Source: an uncultured Helicobacter sp.
GTDB taxonomy: Bacteria > Campylobacterota > Campylobacteria > Campylobacterales > Helicobacteraceae
Direction: 5' to 3'
Length of the DNA: 64,000 nt
Assembly: GCA_944326445.1 (NCBI GenBank)
Contig: CALVDZ010000001.1
Location: 62,001 to 126,000 of the forward strand
The notes under the pieces are model-generated. The model was given only the letters and a program-made list of their open reading frames with translations, searched no databases and was not told the DNA's origin. Shown one piece after another: positions 8,855 through 17,196 of the stretch (positions within the stretch are counted from its first letter, which is position 1; each line of letters begins with the position of its first letter). The translations under genes and the position numbers were made by a program.

Positions 8855-9793
8855 ATGACTAATAAGCGTCTGATATTGATGATAACCGATCAGGAGAGGA
8901 CGCGCTATGTTAATATACACTCCATCTTTCGGCAGGTGGGTTTGTATGCGCTGATTTTTTTGGCAGTGTGTATCGTCTATGGGATTGTTTCTGTGCGAGC
9001 GTTTAAAGAGGAAATCGCGAGTATGTCCGTGCTCAATGAAAAAATCCTCGCGCAATACCAAAAAACACAGGAAAAAAACGCCTATCTCAACTTCCAAATC
9101 GAGCAGCGATCCGAGGAGATTGGGCTCGTGGGCGATAGGGTAGAGGATTTGGAGAATATCATAGGGGTTAAAGACGCGCAAGATACTATCAGAGAGGATT
9201 TGCGCGAGCGTATAGATGTGGCTTCGCTCACGGGCGCGCAGAAGGTTTTTGTGATGAAGTTTGTGCCAAATGGCTACCCGCTAGATTATTACAAGCGCGT
9301 ATCTGCAGACTTTGGTTATAGAATCCACCCCTTGTATTTTACCAAGCACTTGCACACGGGGATAGATTTTGCTACCGATATTGGCACACCGGTGTATGCG
9401 ACGGCAGATGGAGTTGTGGAGTTTGCTCAAATGGGCTATAACGGCGGTTTTGGCAATTTGGTTAAACTCGACCACTCGTTTGGATTTCGCACCTATTACG
9501 CGCACCTTAATAAAATCGTCGTAGCACACGGCAGTTTTGTCAAAAAAGGGCAGCTAATAGCGTATTCTGGCAATAGTGGCGCTAGCACGGGTCCTCATTT
9601 GCACTATGAGGTGAGGTTTTTGGGCAATGTCTTAGATCCCAAAAACTTCATCGAATGGACGATGAGTGATTTTTCATCAATCTTTGAAAACGAAAGGAAT
9701 GTATCATGGCAATCTTTACTAACGACAATAAACAGCTTGATGGATCAAGTTCCGCAGGAGGAGCCACTATCATCGCCAGCGGCACAAGAATAA
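8855..9793 (+). CDS. csd1: Csd1 cell-shape peptidoglycan endopeptidase (M23 family)
   Basis: A 312-residue membrane-anchored peptidase with the same layout as its neighbour: short cytoplasmic start, transmembrane segment (about 28-48), coiled coil, then M23 domain. Both zinc motifs are intact: HxxxD as HTGID (about residue 167) and HxH as GPHLHYE. It should cleave D-Ala-mDAP cross-links to relax the wall during curved or helical growth, as HP1543 does. The last 88 bases overlap the ccmA reading frame, so the C-terminal tail (QVPQEEPLSSPAAQE) and the start of CcmA share DNA. Confidence 0.93.
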   Translation: MTNKRLILMITDQERTRYVNIHSIFRQVGLYALIFLAVCIVYGIVSVRAFKEEIASMSVLNEKILAQYQKTQEKNAYLNFQIEQRSEEIGLVGDRVEDLENIIGVKDAQDTIREDLRERIDVASLTGAQKVFVMKFVPNGYPLDYYKRVSADFGYRIHPLYFTKHLHTGIDFATDIGTPVYATADGVVEFAQMGYNGGFGNLVKLDHSFGFRTYYAHLNKIVVAHGSFVKKGQLIAYSGNSGASTGPHLHYEVRFLGNVLDPKNFIEWTMSDFSSIFENERNVSWQSLLTTINSLMDQVPQEEPLSSPAAQE

Positions 9794-10134
9794 AGGGGGA
9801 GATAAATATCGAGTGTCGTCTGCATATCGATGGTGATTTTGAGGGGACTATCAACTCTAAAGATACGGTGATGATAGGCAGAAGCGGCGTGGTGAGGGGT
9901 GTCATCAATGCCAACGCGCTCGTGGTGGCGGGCAAGCTTATGGGGGATTCTGTCTCAAACTTCCTCGAGCTCAAAGCACAGGGGCGCATTGAAGGGACGA
10001 TCACCACAAATGAGCTTGTAGTCGAGCGCAAAGGTATGTTTGTCGGTGAAAGCAAGGTGCGCGATAGTAAGAATCCAAGGGAACTCTTAGGCAAAGATGG
10101 TATCAAGGACTTAGATTCCAAAAAGAAAGATTAG
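9706..10134 (+). CDS. ccmA: CcmA bactofilin
   Basis: A 142-residue bactofilin, a cytoskeletal protein that polymerises through a right-handed beta-helix. The DUF583 core is visible from about residue 20: ASGTRIKGEI, IDGDFEGTI, VVRGVINANALVVAGKL, RIEGTITTNELVVE. Flexible ends are rich in Lys and Ser (DLDSKKKD). In H. pylori CcmA works with Csd1/Csd2 to set helical cell shape, which the neighbours support. The ATG at 9706 is preceded by GAAAGGAATGTATC, giving a usable ribosome site inside csd1. Confidence 0.95.
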   Translation: MAIFTNDNKQLDGSSSAGGATIIASGTRIKGEINIECRLHIDGDFEGTINSKDTVMIGRSGVVRGVINANALVVAGKLMGDSVSNFLELKAQGRIEGTITTNELVVERKGMFVGESKVRDSKNPRELLGKDGIKDLDSKKKD

Positions 10135-10137
10135 GAT

Positions 10138-13100
10138 TTGATACAGGGCGATATTTACGCGCTTTTATCCCAAGAGTGCGCGCAAACAAAGGATTTTAAG
10201 AATGCCTTTATCGTAGTTTGCAAGGACTATGAGGAGGCGAGGGCGTCTTATGAAGTGATAGATTTTTGTCGCACACATAGAGATTTTAGCCCTTTTGTGC
10301 CCTTTGTGCTGCCCGAGGTGCGCGTGCATTTTGGCGACGATCTCACGCCCTTTCGTGAGGATTTGCTTGAGTTGTTGCAGGTTTTGCGTGCGTTTTATGA
10401 ATCTCAGAGCCCAAAGATTCTCTGCGCTCCTATCTCAAGTATCCTCTATCCGCTGCCCAAATCAGAATGTCTCCAAAGTTTCACTATCGATAAAACCACG
10501 CCCATAGATCCCCACACACTCGCCCAAAAGCTCCTAGGCTATGGCTATGAGAGCGTGGAAGTGGTGGAGATGCCCGGGGAGATGAGCTTGCGCGGCGAGA
10601 TTGTGGATATATTTTTGCCAAATGAGGCTAGCCCACATAGAATCTGCTTTTTTGATGAGAGTGTGGAGAGCATACGCGTTTTTGATGTGAGCACGCAGCT
10701 TAGTCAAAAATCCGAGATTGCTTCCCTTGAAATCCCCATCGCGCTTTTTGGGGTGCAGGAGGAGCGCGCGCAATTAAGCGAGGCGAGCGATGAGGCGGAT
10801 ACGCAATCGCCTTGGGAGAGTGAATCTCATCTAGAGATGGGCGCGTCTTGGCTGTGGCGTTTGGGCGATAAGGGCGCGCATTTGAGCGCGTCCTATCCGT
10901 GCTTTCTCACACCAAGCGCGCTTGAGGAAGCTAAAGAAATCCATAGTATAGAGGAGGAGCTGCCCTCTGCGCTTAGCTTAGATTCTCTCTTTGCAATGCC
11001 CCTTGTTGCGCGTAGCGAGGTGTGCGAGGGGATTCTCTTTAGTCCCAATATGCTCCCCTCACTCCTTGCTTTGCACAAAGACAGAGAGATCACGCTCATT
11101 ACCCCAAACTACGCCTTGCTCAAATCCTATGGGCTTGATTGTAGTAGCACGCCGCCAAGGCTGCTTGAGCCCCTAGATGTGAATCTCGCACGCCTCAAAG
11201 TCGCCCTAGGCACGCAAAATGTCAATATCCTGCACCAGCAATGGCTTATTTTGTCCTTTAACCAAACCGCCAAGCGCGCCAAAAAGCCCAAACGCTCGCG
11301 CCTGCAGCTCAATGAACTCAATGTGGGCGAATATGTCGTGCATACGGATTATGGCATAGGAGTGTTTAAGGGCTTAAAGAGCACGAGCGTGCTTGGCGTG
11401 GTGCGGGATTTTATCGAGATTGCCTATCAGAGCGAGGATAAGCTGCTGCTACCCGTGGAGCGACTGGATATGATCGATAGGTATGTGGCGGATTCTGGCA
11501 CACTGCCTATTGTGGATAAGCTTGGCAAGGGAAGTTTTAGCAAGCTCAAAGATTCTGTGCGTAAGAAGCTTTTTGAGATCGCTGGGGCTATCATCGAGCT
11601 TGCGGCACAACGATCGCTCTTAGAGGGTGTGAAAATCACGCGTGATTGCGCACTGCTCTATGCCTTTGACAAATCCCGTCCTTTCGCGCTCACCGAGGAT
11701 CAGGAGCGCAGCATCGGAGAGATTTTAGACGATTTAGAATCTGGGCGCGTGATGGATAGACTGCTTAGCGGTGATGTGGGCTTTGGCAAAACGGAAGTGG
11801 CGATGAGCGCGATTGTGGCACTTATCGCGCAGGGCTATCAGTGCGCCTTTATCGTGCCTACGACTTTGCTTGCCACGCAGCATTTTGCTACCCTGCAGGA
11901 GCGGCTAGGTGCGCTTAGCAAAGAAAATGGCAAGCCCATACACATAGTCAAAGTCGATAGATTCACAAAGGACAAAAATCGTGTAAATACAGGGCTCAAA
12001 AATGGCGAGATTGATGTGGTGATAGGCACGCACGCGCTTTTGGGGCTAGAGTTTAGTAGGCTTGGGCTTGTGGTGATTGATGAGGAGCATAAATTTGGCG
12101 TGAAGCAAAAAGAAAAGATGAAGGCGTTATGCAAAAATGTGCATACCCTTAGTATGAGTGCCACGCCAATCCCGCGCACGCTCAATATGGCACTCTCGCA
12201 TATCAAGGGCTTTAGCGCGCTACGCACACCGCCTATGGAGCGCAAGGGCGTGCGGACATTTCTTAAAATCTATGATGAAAAAATCATACGCGAGGCTATC
12301 TTGCGTGAGTTGCGCCGCGGTGGGCAGGTGTTTTATGTGTATAACAACATTGCGGGGATTGCGCAAAAGGCTAAAGAGCTAAACGAGCTGCTGCCAAAGC
12401 TGCGCATAGGGATACTGCACTCTCAAGTGGAGGATAGCAAATCCCAAGAAGTGATGGCGGAATTTGTGCGCAAAGAGCTTGATGTGCTGCTTTGCACAAG
12501 CATCGTAGAATCTGGCTTGCACCTGCCCAATGCCAATACCATCATCGTGGAGGAGGCAAATCGCTTTGGGATAGCGGATTTGCACCAATTACGCGGGCGT
12601 GTGGGGCGCGGGAGCAAGGAGGGGTTTTGCTATCTGTGTGTGGCGCGCGAGAGTGCGCTGGGGGAGGAGGCAAAAAAGCGACTGGGCGCGCTAGAGAAAA
12701 ATTCTTATCTGGGCAGTGGGGAAAATCTCGCCTATCACGATTTGGAGATTCGCGGTGGTGGGAATCTCCTAGGGGAAGCCCAAAGCGGACATATCAAAAA
12801 AATCGGCTATGGCTTGTATCTCTCTATGCTAGAGGAGTGTATCAATCAGCTTAGCGGCTCTGGGGTGCAAAAAAGTGCGCAAGTGGATTTGAAGCTTAAC
12901 CTAAGCGCGTATATCAATCCTGAGCTTGTGGGGAGTGACAAACTACGCCTTGAGCTCTATCGCCGATTGAGCCTATGTGAGAATCTAAGCGATGTGTATG
13001 AGATAGAAGGCGAGATAGAAAACCGCTTTGGCAAGCTAGATTCATTTACGCTTAGTTTTTTGGAGCTTATCAAAATCCGCGTGCTAGCAAATGCGCTAAA

Positions 13101-13248
13101 GCTCAAGCAAATTGCGCACTATGGGCAAAATATCACGATTACTCATAGCGATGATACTAAAGAGCGCATAGAATCTCCAAGCAAGGATTGGGACGATGTG
13201 CTAGGGAGCATTATGGCGTTTTTGCGCAAAAAGAGAGATTGTGTGTGA
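10138..13248 (+). CDS. mfd: Transcription-repair coupling factor
   Basis: A 1036-residue DNA translocase that removes RNA polymerase stalled at lesions and recruits UvrA. Seen in order: a UvrB-homology region, the CarD-like polymerase-interacting domain (LNVGEYVVHTDYGIGVF), Walker A GDVGFGKTE (about residue 545), DEEH (about 650), SATPIPRT, the helicase C motifs (QLRGRVGRG) and the C-terminal TRCF domain. The start is TTG at 10138, three bases after the ccmA stop; no ATG lies nearby. An acidic insert near residues 215-240 (EASDEADTQ) is outside the motifs. Synteny matches HP1541. Confidence 0.97.
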   Translation: MIQGDIYALLSQECAQTKDFKNAFIVVCKDYEEARASYEVIDFCRTHRDFSPFVPFVLPEVRVHFGDDLTPFREDLLELLQVLRAFYESQSPKILCAPISSILYPLPKSECLQSFTIDKTTPIDPHTLAQKLLGYGYESVEVVEMPGEMSLRGEIVDIFLPNEASPHRICFFDESVESIRVFDVSTQLSQKSEIASLEIPIALFGVQEERAQLSEASDEADTQSPWESESHLEMGASWLWRLGDKGAHLSASYPCFLTPSALEEAKEIHSIEEELPSALSLDSLFAMPLVARSEVCEGILFSPNMLPSLLALHKDREITLITPNYALLKSYGLDCSSTPPRLLEPLDVNLARLKVALGTQNVNILHQQWLILSFNQTAKRAKKPKRSRLQLNELNVGEYVVHTDYGIGVFKGLKSTSVLGVVRDFIEIAYQSEDKLLLPVERLDMIDRYVADSGTLPIVDKLGKGSFSKLKDSVRKKLFEIAGAIIELAAQRSLLEGVKITRDCALLYAFDKSRPFALTEDQERSIGEILDDLESGRVMDRLLSGDVGFGKTEVAMSAIVALIAQGYQCAFIVPTTLLATQHFATLQERLGALSKENGKPIHIVKVDRFTKDKNRVNTGLKNGEIDVVIGTHALLGLEFSRLGLVVIDEEHKFGVKQKEKMKALCKNVHTLSMSATPIPRTLNMALSHIKGFSALRTPPMERKGVRTFLKIYDEKIIREAILRELRRGGQVFYVYNNIAGIAQKAKELNELLPKLRIGILHSQVEDSKSQEVMAEFVRKELDVLLCTSIVESGLHLPNANTIIVEEANRFGIADLHQLRGRVGRGSKEGFCYLCVARESALGEEAKKRLGALEKNSYLGSGENLAYHDLEIRGGGNLLGEAQSGHIKKIGYGLYLSMLEECINQLSGSGVQKSAQVDLKLNLSAYINPELVGSDKLRLELYRRLSLCENLSDVYEIEGEIENRFGKLDSFTLSFLELIKIRVLANALKLKQIAHYGQNITITHSDDTKERIESPSKDWDDVLGSIMAFLRKKRDCV

Positions 13249-13322
13249 TGAATGGTGTCTATCCTAAGCGTGTTGTGGGCTTAGGCGCACTCGCGCATTT
13301 TTATATCGAGAGATTGTTGTGA
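13248..13322 (+). CDS. Possible 24-residue ORF coupled to the mfd stop
   Basis: An ATG overlaps the mfd stop (TGATG) and opens a 24-codon frame (MNGVYPKRVVG...) ending in TGA at 13320-13322. The stop-start overlap is the usual mark of translational coupling. The peptide is basic and hydrophobic and matches nothing I recognise. It could equally be the relic of a longer gene cut short where purB converges. Low certainty. Confidence 0.25.
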   Translation: MNGVYPKRVVGLGALAHFYIERLL

Positions 13323-13342
13323 GGTTTTTCTTTGTGCCACCC

Positions 13343-14740
13343 CTATTCCCCAAACACTCGCTTAAAGATAGAATCTACATTTTTGGTATAGTAGCCAAAG
13401 TCAAAGCACTCACGGATTATCGCCTCGCCGCTTTTAGATTCTGCCTTGCTAGAATCCACCACGCTTTTAGAATCTTTAGAATCTCCACCTCTGCTTAAAA
13501 GCCCCACAAGTTCAGAATCTGCCAAGAGATGTTGCAGATATAGCGATTCTCCCCGTTCATTTACCGCTGCCTCGCCATTTTGCAGAGATTCCCACACTTT
13601 CATCGCATTTCTCTGCACGATTTTATACGCATCTTCGCGGCTCACCCCGCATTTTGGTAGCTCTAGGAGGATTCTTTGAGAGAAAACCAAGCCCCCGGTT
13701 AGATTGAGATTTTTTAGCATATTTTTGGGATACACGACTAGATTTTCAATAAGCCCCGTGAGGCGTGCTAGCATAAAATCACTCGTAATAAAGCTATCTG
13801 GCAGGATAAATCGCTCCACAGAAGAGTGGCTAATATCCCTCTCGTGCCACAGCGCGACATTCTCCATAGCAGGCAGGGCGTAGCTTCGTATCACACGACA
13901 AAGCCCCGTGATATTTTCAGATAAAACGGGATTGCGTTTGTGGGGCATCGCAGAGCTACCCTTTTGTCCTTTGCTAAAATACTCCTCCGCCTCATACACC
14001 TCTGTGCGTTGCAAATGCCGAATCTCTACTGCGATTTTCTCACAGCTACTTGCCAAAAGGGCTAAATCCGTGATAAGCCTAGCGTATCTGTCTCTTTGAA
14101 TGACTTGATTGCTCGCAGGGGCAGCCTTTAGCCCTAGGTTTTTACACACTAGCTCTTCTAGCTCTATGGGCGTATGGGCTAGATTGCCCATAGCCCCGCT
14201 GATTTTGCCCACGCTAATGACTTCTAGTGTGGATTCTAATGCCCTCAAATGCCGGCTCATCTCATCATACCATATCGCACACACAAGCCCAAAGGTAATA
14301 GGCTCGCCGTGAATCCCGTGGCTTCGCCCCACCATAAGCGTGTCTTTATGCTCATACGCCCTCTTTTTTATCGCCTCTTGCAAGCCTTTCACGCCCTCGA
14401 TGATGATTTGTAGAGAATCCCTCATCTGCAATGCCACGGCAGTATCAATCGTATCACTTGAGGTGATTCCATAATGAAACCACCGCGACTCCTCGCCCAA
14501 GCTTTCTGCCACACTTGTGGTAAAGGCGATTAGATCGTGTTTGGTTACCGCCTCGATTTCATCAATTCTTGCAATATCGAATTTTGCGTTTTTGCAGATT
14601 TTCTCACAATCAGAATCTGGAATGAGCCCCAAAGCATTCCAGCCCTTAACCAACGCCTTTTCCACCTCTAGCCAAGCGGAGTATTTCGCCTCTAAATCCC
14701 AAAGCTTTTTCATTTTCTCGCGTGCGTATCGCTCTACCAT
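13343..14740 (-). CDS. purB: Adenylosuccinate lyase
   Basis: Catalyses two steps of purine synthesis (SAICAR cleavage and adenylosuccinate to AMP). The fumarase/aspartase-family signature GSSAMPHKRNP is present near residue 265, and the N-terminus MVERYAREKM is typical of the family. The start is placed at 14740 because AAGGA sits 8 bases upstream; the ATG at 14746 is too close to it and the longest frame (14788) is unlikely. Near the C-terminus, between ELVGLLS and the conserved end FDFGYYTKNVDSIFKRVF, about 25 extra residues rich in DSK and ESK are inserted (13430-13505). These are written by AGAATCT repeats. It converges on mfd. Confidence 0.96.
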   Translation of the reverse strand: MVERYAREKMKKLWDLEAKYSAWLEVEKALVKGWNALGLIPDSDCEKICKNAKFDIARIDEIEAVTKHDLIAFTTSVAESLGEESRWFHYGITSSDTIDTAVALQMRDSLQIIIEGVKGLQEAIKKRAYEHKDTLMVGRSHGIHGEPITFGLVCAIWYDEMSRHLRALESTLEVISVGKISGAMGNLAHTPIELEELVCKNLGLKAAPASNQVIQRDRYARLITDLALLASSCEKIAVEIRHLQRTEVYEAEEYFSKGQKGSSAMPHKRNPVLSENITGLCRVIRSYALPAMENVALWHERDISHSSVERFILPDSFITSDFMLARLTGLIENLVVYPKNMLKNLNLTGGLVFSQRILLELPKCGVSREDAYKIVQRNAMKVWESLQNGEAAVNERGESLYLQHLLADSELVGLLSRGGDSKDSKSVVDSSKAESKSGEAIIRECFDFGYYTKNVDSIFKRVFGE

Positions 14741-14843
14741 TGCCATTTTCCTTAAATTTTTAGAATCCAAAACGCGCAATCCTAGCACAACCCCTCTTTA
14801 AGAATTGTTAATGTCGCCAAAGCAATTCTAAGCTTAAGAATAG

Positions 14844-14849
14844 TAAAAT
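14844..14849 (+). promoter_or_regulatory. Candidate -10 box (TAAAAT) for the 14878 gene
   Basis: TAGTAAAAT lies 29 bases before the nitrilase-like start in the purB divergent gap, within an AT-rich stretch typical of Helicobacter promoters. Weak evidence. Confidence 0.3.
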
Positions 14850-14877
14850 CCCGCTTATTTTCTCACAAGGTCGTGCA

Positions 14878-15699
14878 ATGCGTGTAGCTCTCCTGCAGGT
14901 TTCTAAGGTGCAATCGCCTCTGTATTTAGAATCGTATTTCCAAAATTGCGCCAAACAAGGCGTGTCGCTAGTCGCCCTGCCAGAATACACCTTTGAGCCA
15001 TTTTTTGGACATTTGCGATCTCTACCCTCGCCGCAGCTTGTGGCAAGCCACAATGTCAGCATATTGCGAGATCTCACGCGCTTTGCCAAGCAATACAAGC
15101 TAGAGATCATCACGCCCATTGTGGTGGATTCTTACACGCTTAAACTCTCATCTAATAGGCTTTCAAGCAAATTTTATAAGACAATCGCCCTCATAGATTC
15201 ACAGGGCTTTAGATTCTCTATCCAGCAGCGTTTGATAGATTTTGAGCATTGGAATGAACGCGCGTTTTTTGCTAATAAACATTACAAGAAGCCAAAACTG
15301 CCCCTAAGCATAGAGCGAGAGGGCTTAAAAGTGGGCATACTATCGGGGTTTGAGCTGCATTTTGATGAGCTTTTTGTCGCGATGAAGCCAGAGTGCTATG
15401 ATGTGCTGATTGTGCCCTGTGCTAATACCTTTGATTCTCTGCTGAGATGGCGATCTCTGTGTAAGATGCGCGCATTTTTAAATTCCTGTGCGATTTTGCG
15501 GGTTAATCGCGTGGGGACGGAGCTCATTGATGAGAGTAGTTGGAGTTTTTATGGCGATAGTTTGTATGTCAATGCGTATGGGCAGATAGAGGATAGTTTG
15601 CAGGATTATGAAGGCGTGATGATTGTCTCGCTAGATTCTGAATCTATACGCAAGGCACGGGAAGTGTGGGGCTTTCATAAGCCATTTGCAAAAACTTAA
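14878..15699 (+). CDS. Carbon-nitrogen hydrolase (nitrilase) family protein, probable loss of the catalytic cysteine
   Basis: A 273-residue protein of nitrilase fold. The glutamate motif of the Glu-Lys-Cys triad is visible near residue 39 (LVALPEYTFEP). The segment that should hold the nucleophile reads VGILSGFELHFDE, which aligns with the family's GVxICYDxRFPE. The cysteine position is then Gly (or the adjacent Ser). It therefore looks like a non-hydrolytic member, or one using altered chemistry. It begins the forward run leading into birA and parAB. I cannot name a substrate. The annotation as an amidohydrolase relative is reasonably sure; activity is doubtful. Confidence 0.72.
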   Translation: MRVALLQVSKVQSPLYLESYFQNCAKQGVSLVALPEYTFEPFFGHLRSLPSPQLVASHNVSILRDLTRFAKQYKLEIITPIVVDSYTLKLSSNRLSSKFYKTIALIDSQGFRFSIQQRLIDFEHWNERAFFANKHYKKPKLPLSIEREGLKVGILSGFELHFDELFVAMKPECYDVLIVPCANTFDSLLRWRSLCKMRAFLNSCAILRVNRVGTELIDESSWSFYGDSLYVNAYGQIEDSLQDYEGVMIVSLDSESIRKAREVWGFHKPFAKT

Positions 15700-15725
15700 G
15701 CCACGCAAAAAGCATTAGGGACTCA

Positions 15726-16385
15726 ATGGATATACAAATCTATGACTGCTTAGAATCTACGCAAACCTTTCTCTTACAAGGGCTAAAAGCGGGGGATTTG
15801 CACGCTCCTATGTGTGTGAGTGCGCGTAGGCAGACGCACGGCATAGGCTCGCGTGGCAATGCGTGGGAGGAGCAGTCAAATGCGCTGTATTTTTCCTTTG
15901 TGCTAGCACTTTGGGATTTGCCAGAGGATTTGAGGATAGAATCTGCCTCTATATACTTTGGGTTTTTGTGCAAGGAGGTGCTAAGGGAGCTTGGTTCGCG
16001 GGTTTGGCTAAAGTGGCCTAATGATCTCTATATAGGAGAGCAAAAAATCGGGGGCGTGCTGTGTAATAAATGGCAGGATTATCTCGTGTGTGGGATAGGT
16101 ATCAATCTCTATGATAGGGGCACTAAGGAGCGTGGAGGGTATGCGACACTAGAGCCCGATATAAGCGCACTGATCGAGCTTAGAGCGTTTTTGTCTAAAT
16201 ATTTTGCAAGTCTTGAGAAAAAACCATCTTGGAAGCAAATTTTTAGATTCTATGCGTTAGAATTTCACAACAATTTTGGTTTTAGCTTCCATCATAACGA
16301 CAGGGAAGTCTCTTTTAGGGATGCGGAGTTGCTAGAAGATGGCGCGATAGTGGTGGATTCACAAATCGTGTATAGTTGTAGATAA
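15726..16385 (+). CDS. birA: Biotin--[acetyl-CoA-carboxylase] ligase
   Basis: A 219-residue biotin protein ligase that activates biotin with ATP and attaches it to the carboxyl carrier protein. The family boxes are seen: ESTQTF, the biotinyl-AMP loop GIGSRGNAWEEQ (a GRGRxGxxW variant), KWPNDLYIGEQKIGGVLC and GIGINL. There is no N-terminal helix-turn-helix, so it is a group I ligase without repressor function. It lies 12 bases before parA, as HP1140 lies before HP1139. Confidence 0.93.
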   Translation: MDIQIYDCLESTQTFLLQGLKAGDLHAPMCVSARRQTHGIGSRGNAWEEQSNALYFSFVLALWDLPEDLRIESASIYFGFLCKEVLRELGSRVWLKWPNDLYIGEQKIGGVLCNKWQDYLVCGIGINLYDRGTKERGGYATLEPDISALIELRAFLSKYFASLEKKPSWKQIFRFYALEFHNNFGFSFHHNDREVSFRDAELLEDGAIVVDSQIVYSCR

Positions 16386-16397
16386 GGAGTTTGGAGA

Positions 16398-17180
16398 ATG
16401 AGTGAGGTTATAACCGTCGCAAATCAAAAAGGAGGGGTTGGCAAGACGACGACTGCTGTGAATCTAGCGGCGTCGTTGGCGATATCTGAAAAGCGCGTTT
16501 TGTTGATTGATTGCGATCCGCAGGGCAATGCAACCACGACATTTAACATTAGGCGCACGGATATTCAAGCCGATATTTATCAGGTGCTATGCGGGCGCAA
16601 TACGCTTAGCGATGCGATTATTGACTTATCAGAGATTCCATTTTTATCCCTTGTGCCCTCTAGTATCGCCCTAGCTGGGTTTGAAAAGGATTTTTATAAC
16701 AAAAAAAGCGGACAGACAATCCTACGCAACAAACTTGATGAGATAAAAGATCAGTATGATTTTGTCATCGTAGATTCTCCGCCCGCTCTAGGGGCTTTGA
16801 CGGTAAATGCGCTAGTAGCGTCAGATTCTGTGATCGTGCCCATTCAGTGCGAGTTTTACGCACTTGAGGGATTGGCGCAGCTACTGAATACCGTGAAAGT
16901 GATCAAAGATACGAGCAACCCAAACCTAAGTATCAGAGGCTTTTTGCCCACTATGTATTCTAATCAGCACAACCTCTCAAAACAAGTGTTTGACGATCTC
17001 ACGCAGCATTTTAAAAAACATCTTTTTAAAAGTGAAAGAGGAGAGTATATCATCGTGCCCCGAAGCGTGCGACTAGCAGAATCTCCAAGCTTTGGGAAGC
17101 CTATCTTACTTTATGATGCCAAGTCTAGTGGAAGCATCGCGTATCAAAACCTTGCCGAACTTATCCTAGAGGGCGCATAA
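16398..17180 (+). CDS. parA: ParA/Soj chromosome-partition ATPase
   Basis: A 260-residue deviant Walker A ATPase that moves ParB-bound origins. The motif KGGVGKTTTAVNLA is at about residues 11-24; the Walker B-like DCDPQGN and VIVDSPPALG follow. The usual length and the adjacent parB (16-base gap) make it the chromosomal Soj. Start ATG at 16398 with AAGGAG about 9 bases upstream. In many bacteria this pair sits near oriC; no oriC is seen here. Confidence 0.96.
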   Translation: MSEVITVANQKGGVGKTTTAVNLAASLAISEKRVLLIDCDPQGNATTTFNIRRTDIQADIYQVLCGRNTLSDAIIDLSEIPFLSLVPSSIALAGFEKDFYNKKSGQTILRNKLDEIKDQYDFVIVDSPPALGALTVNALVASDSVIVPIQCEFYALEGLAQLLNTVKVIKDTSNPNLSIRGFLPTMYSNQHNLSKQVFDDLTQHFKKHLFKSERGEYIIVPRSVRLAESPSFGKPILLYDAKSSGSIAYQNLAELILEGA

Positions 17181-17196
17181 GTATGGAGGACGCGTA

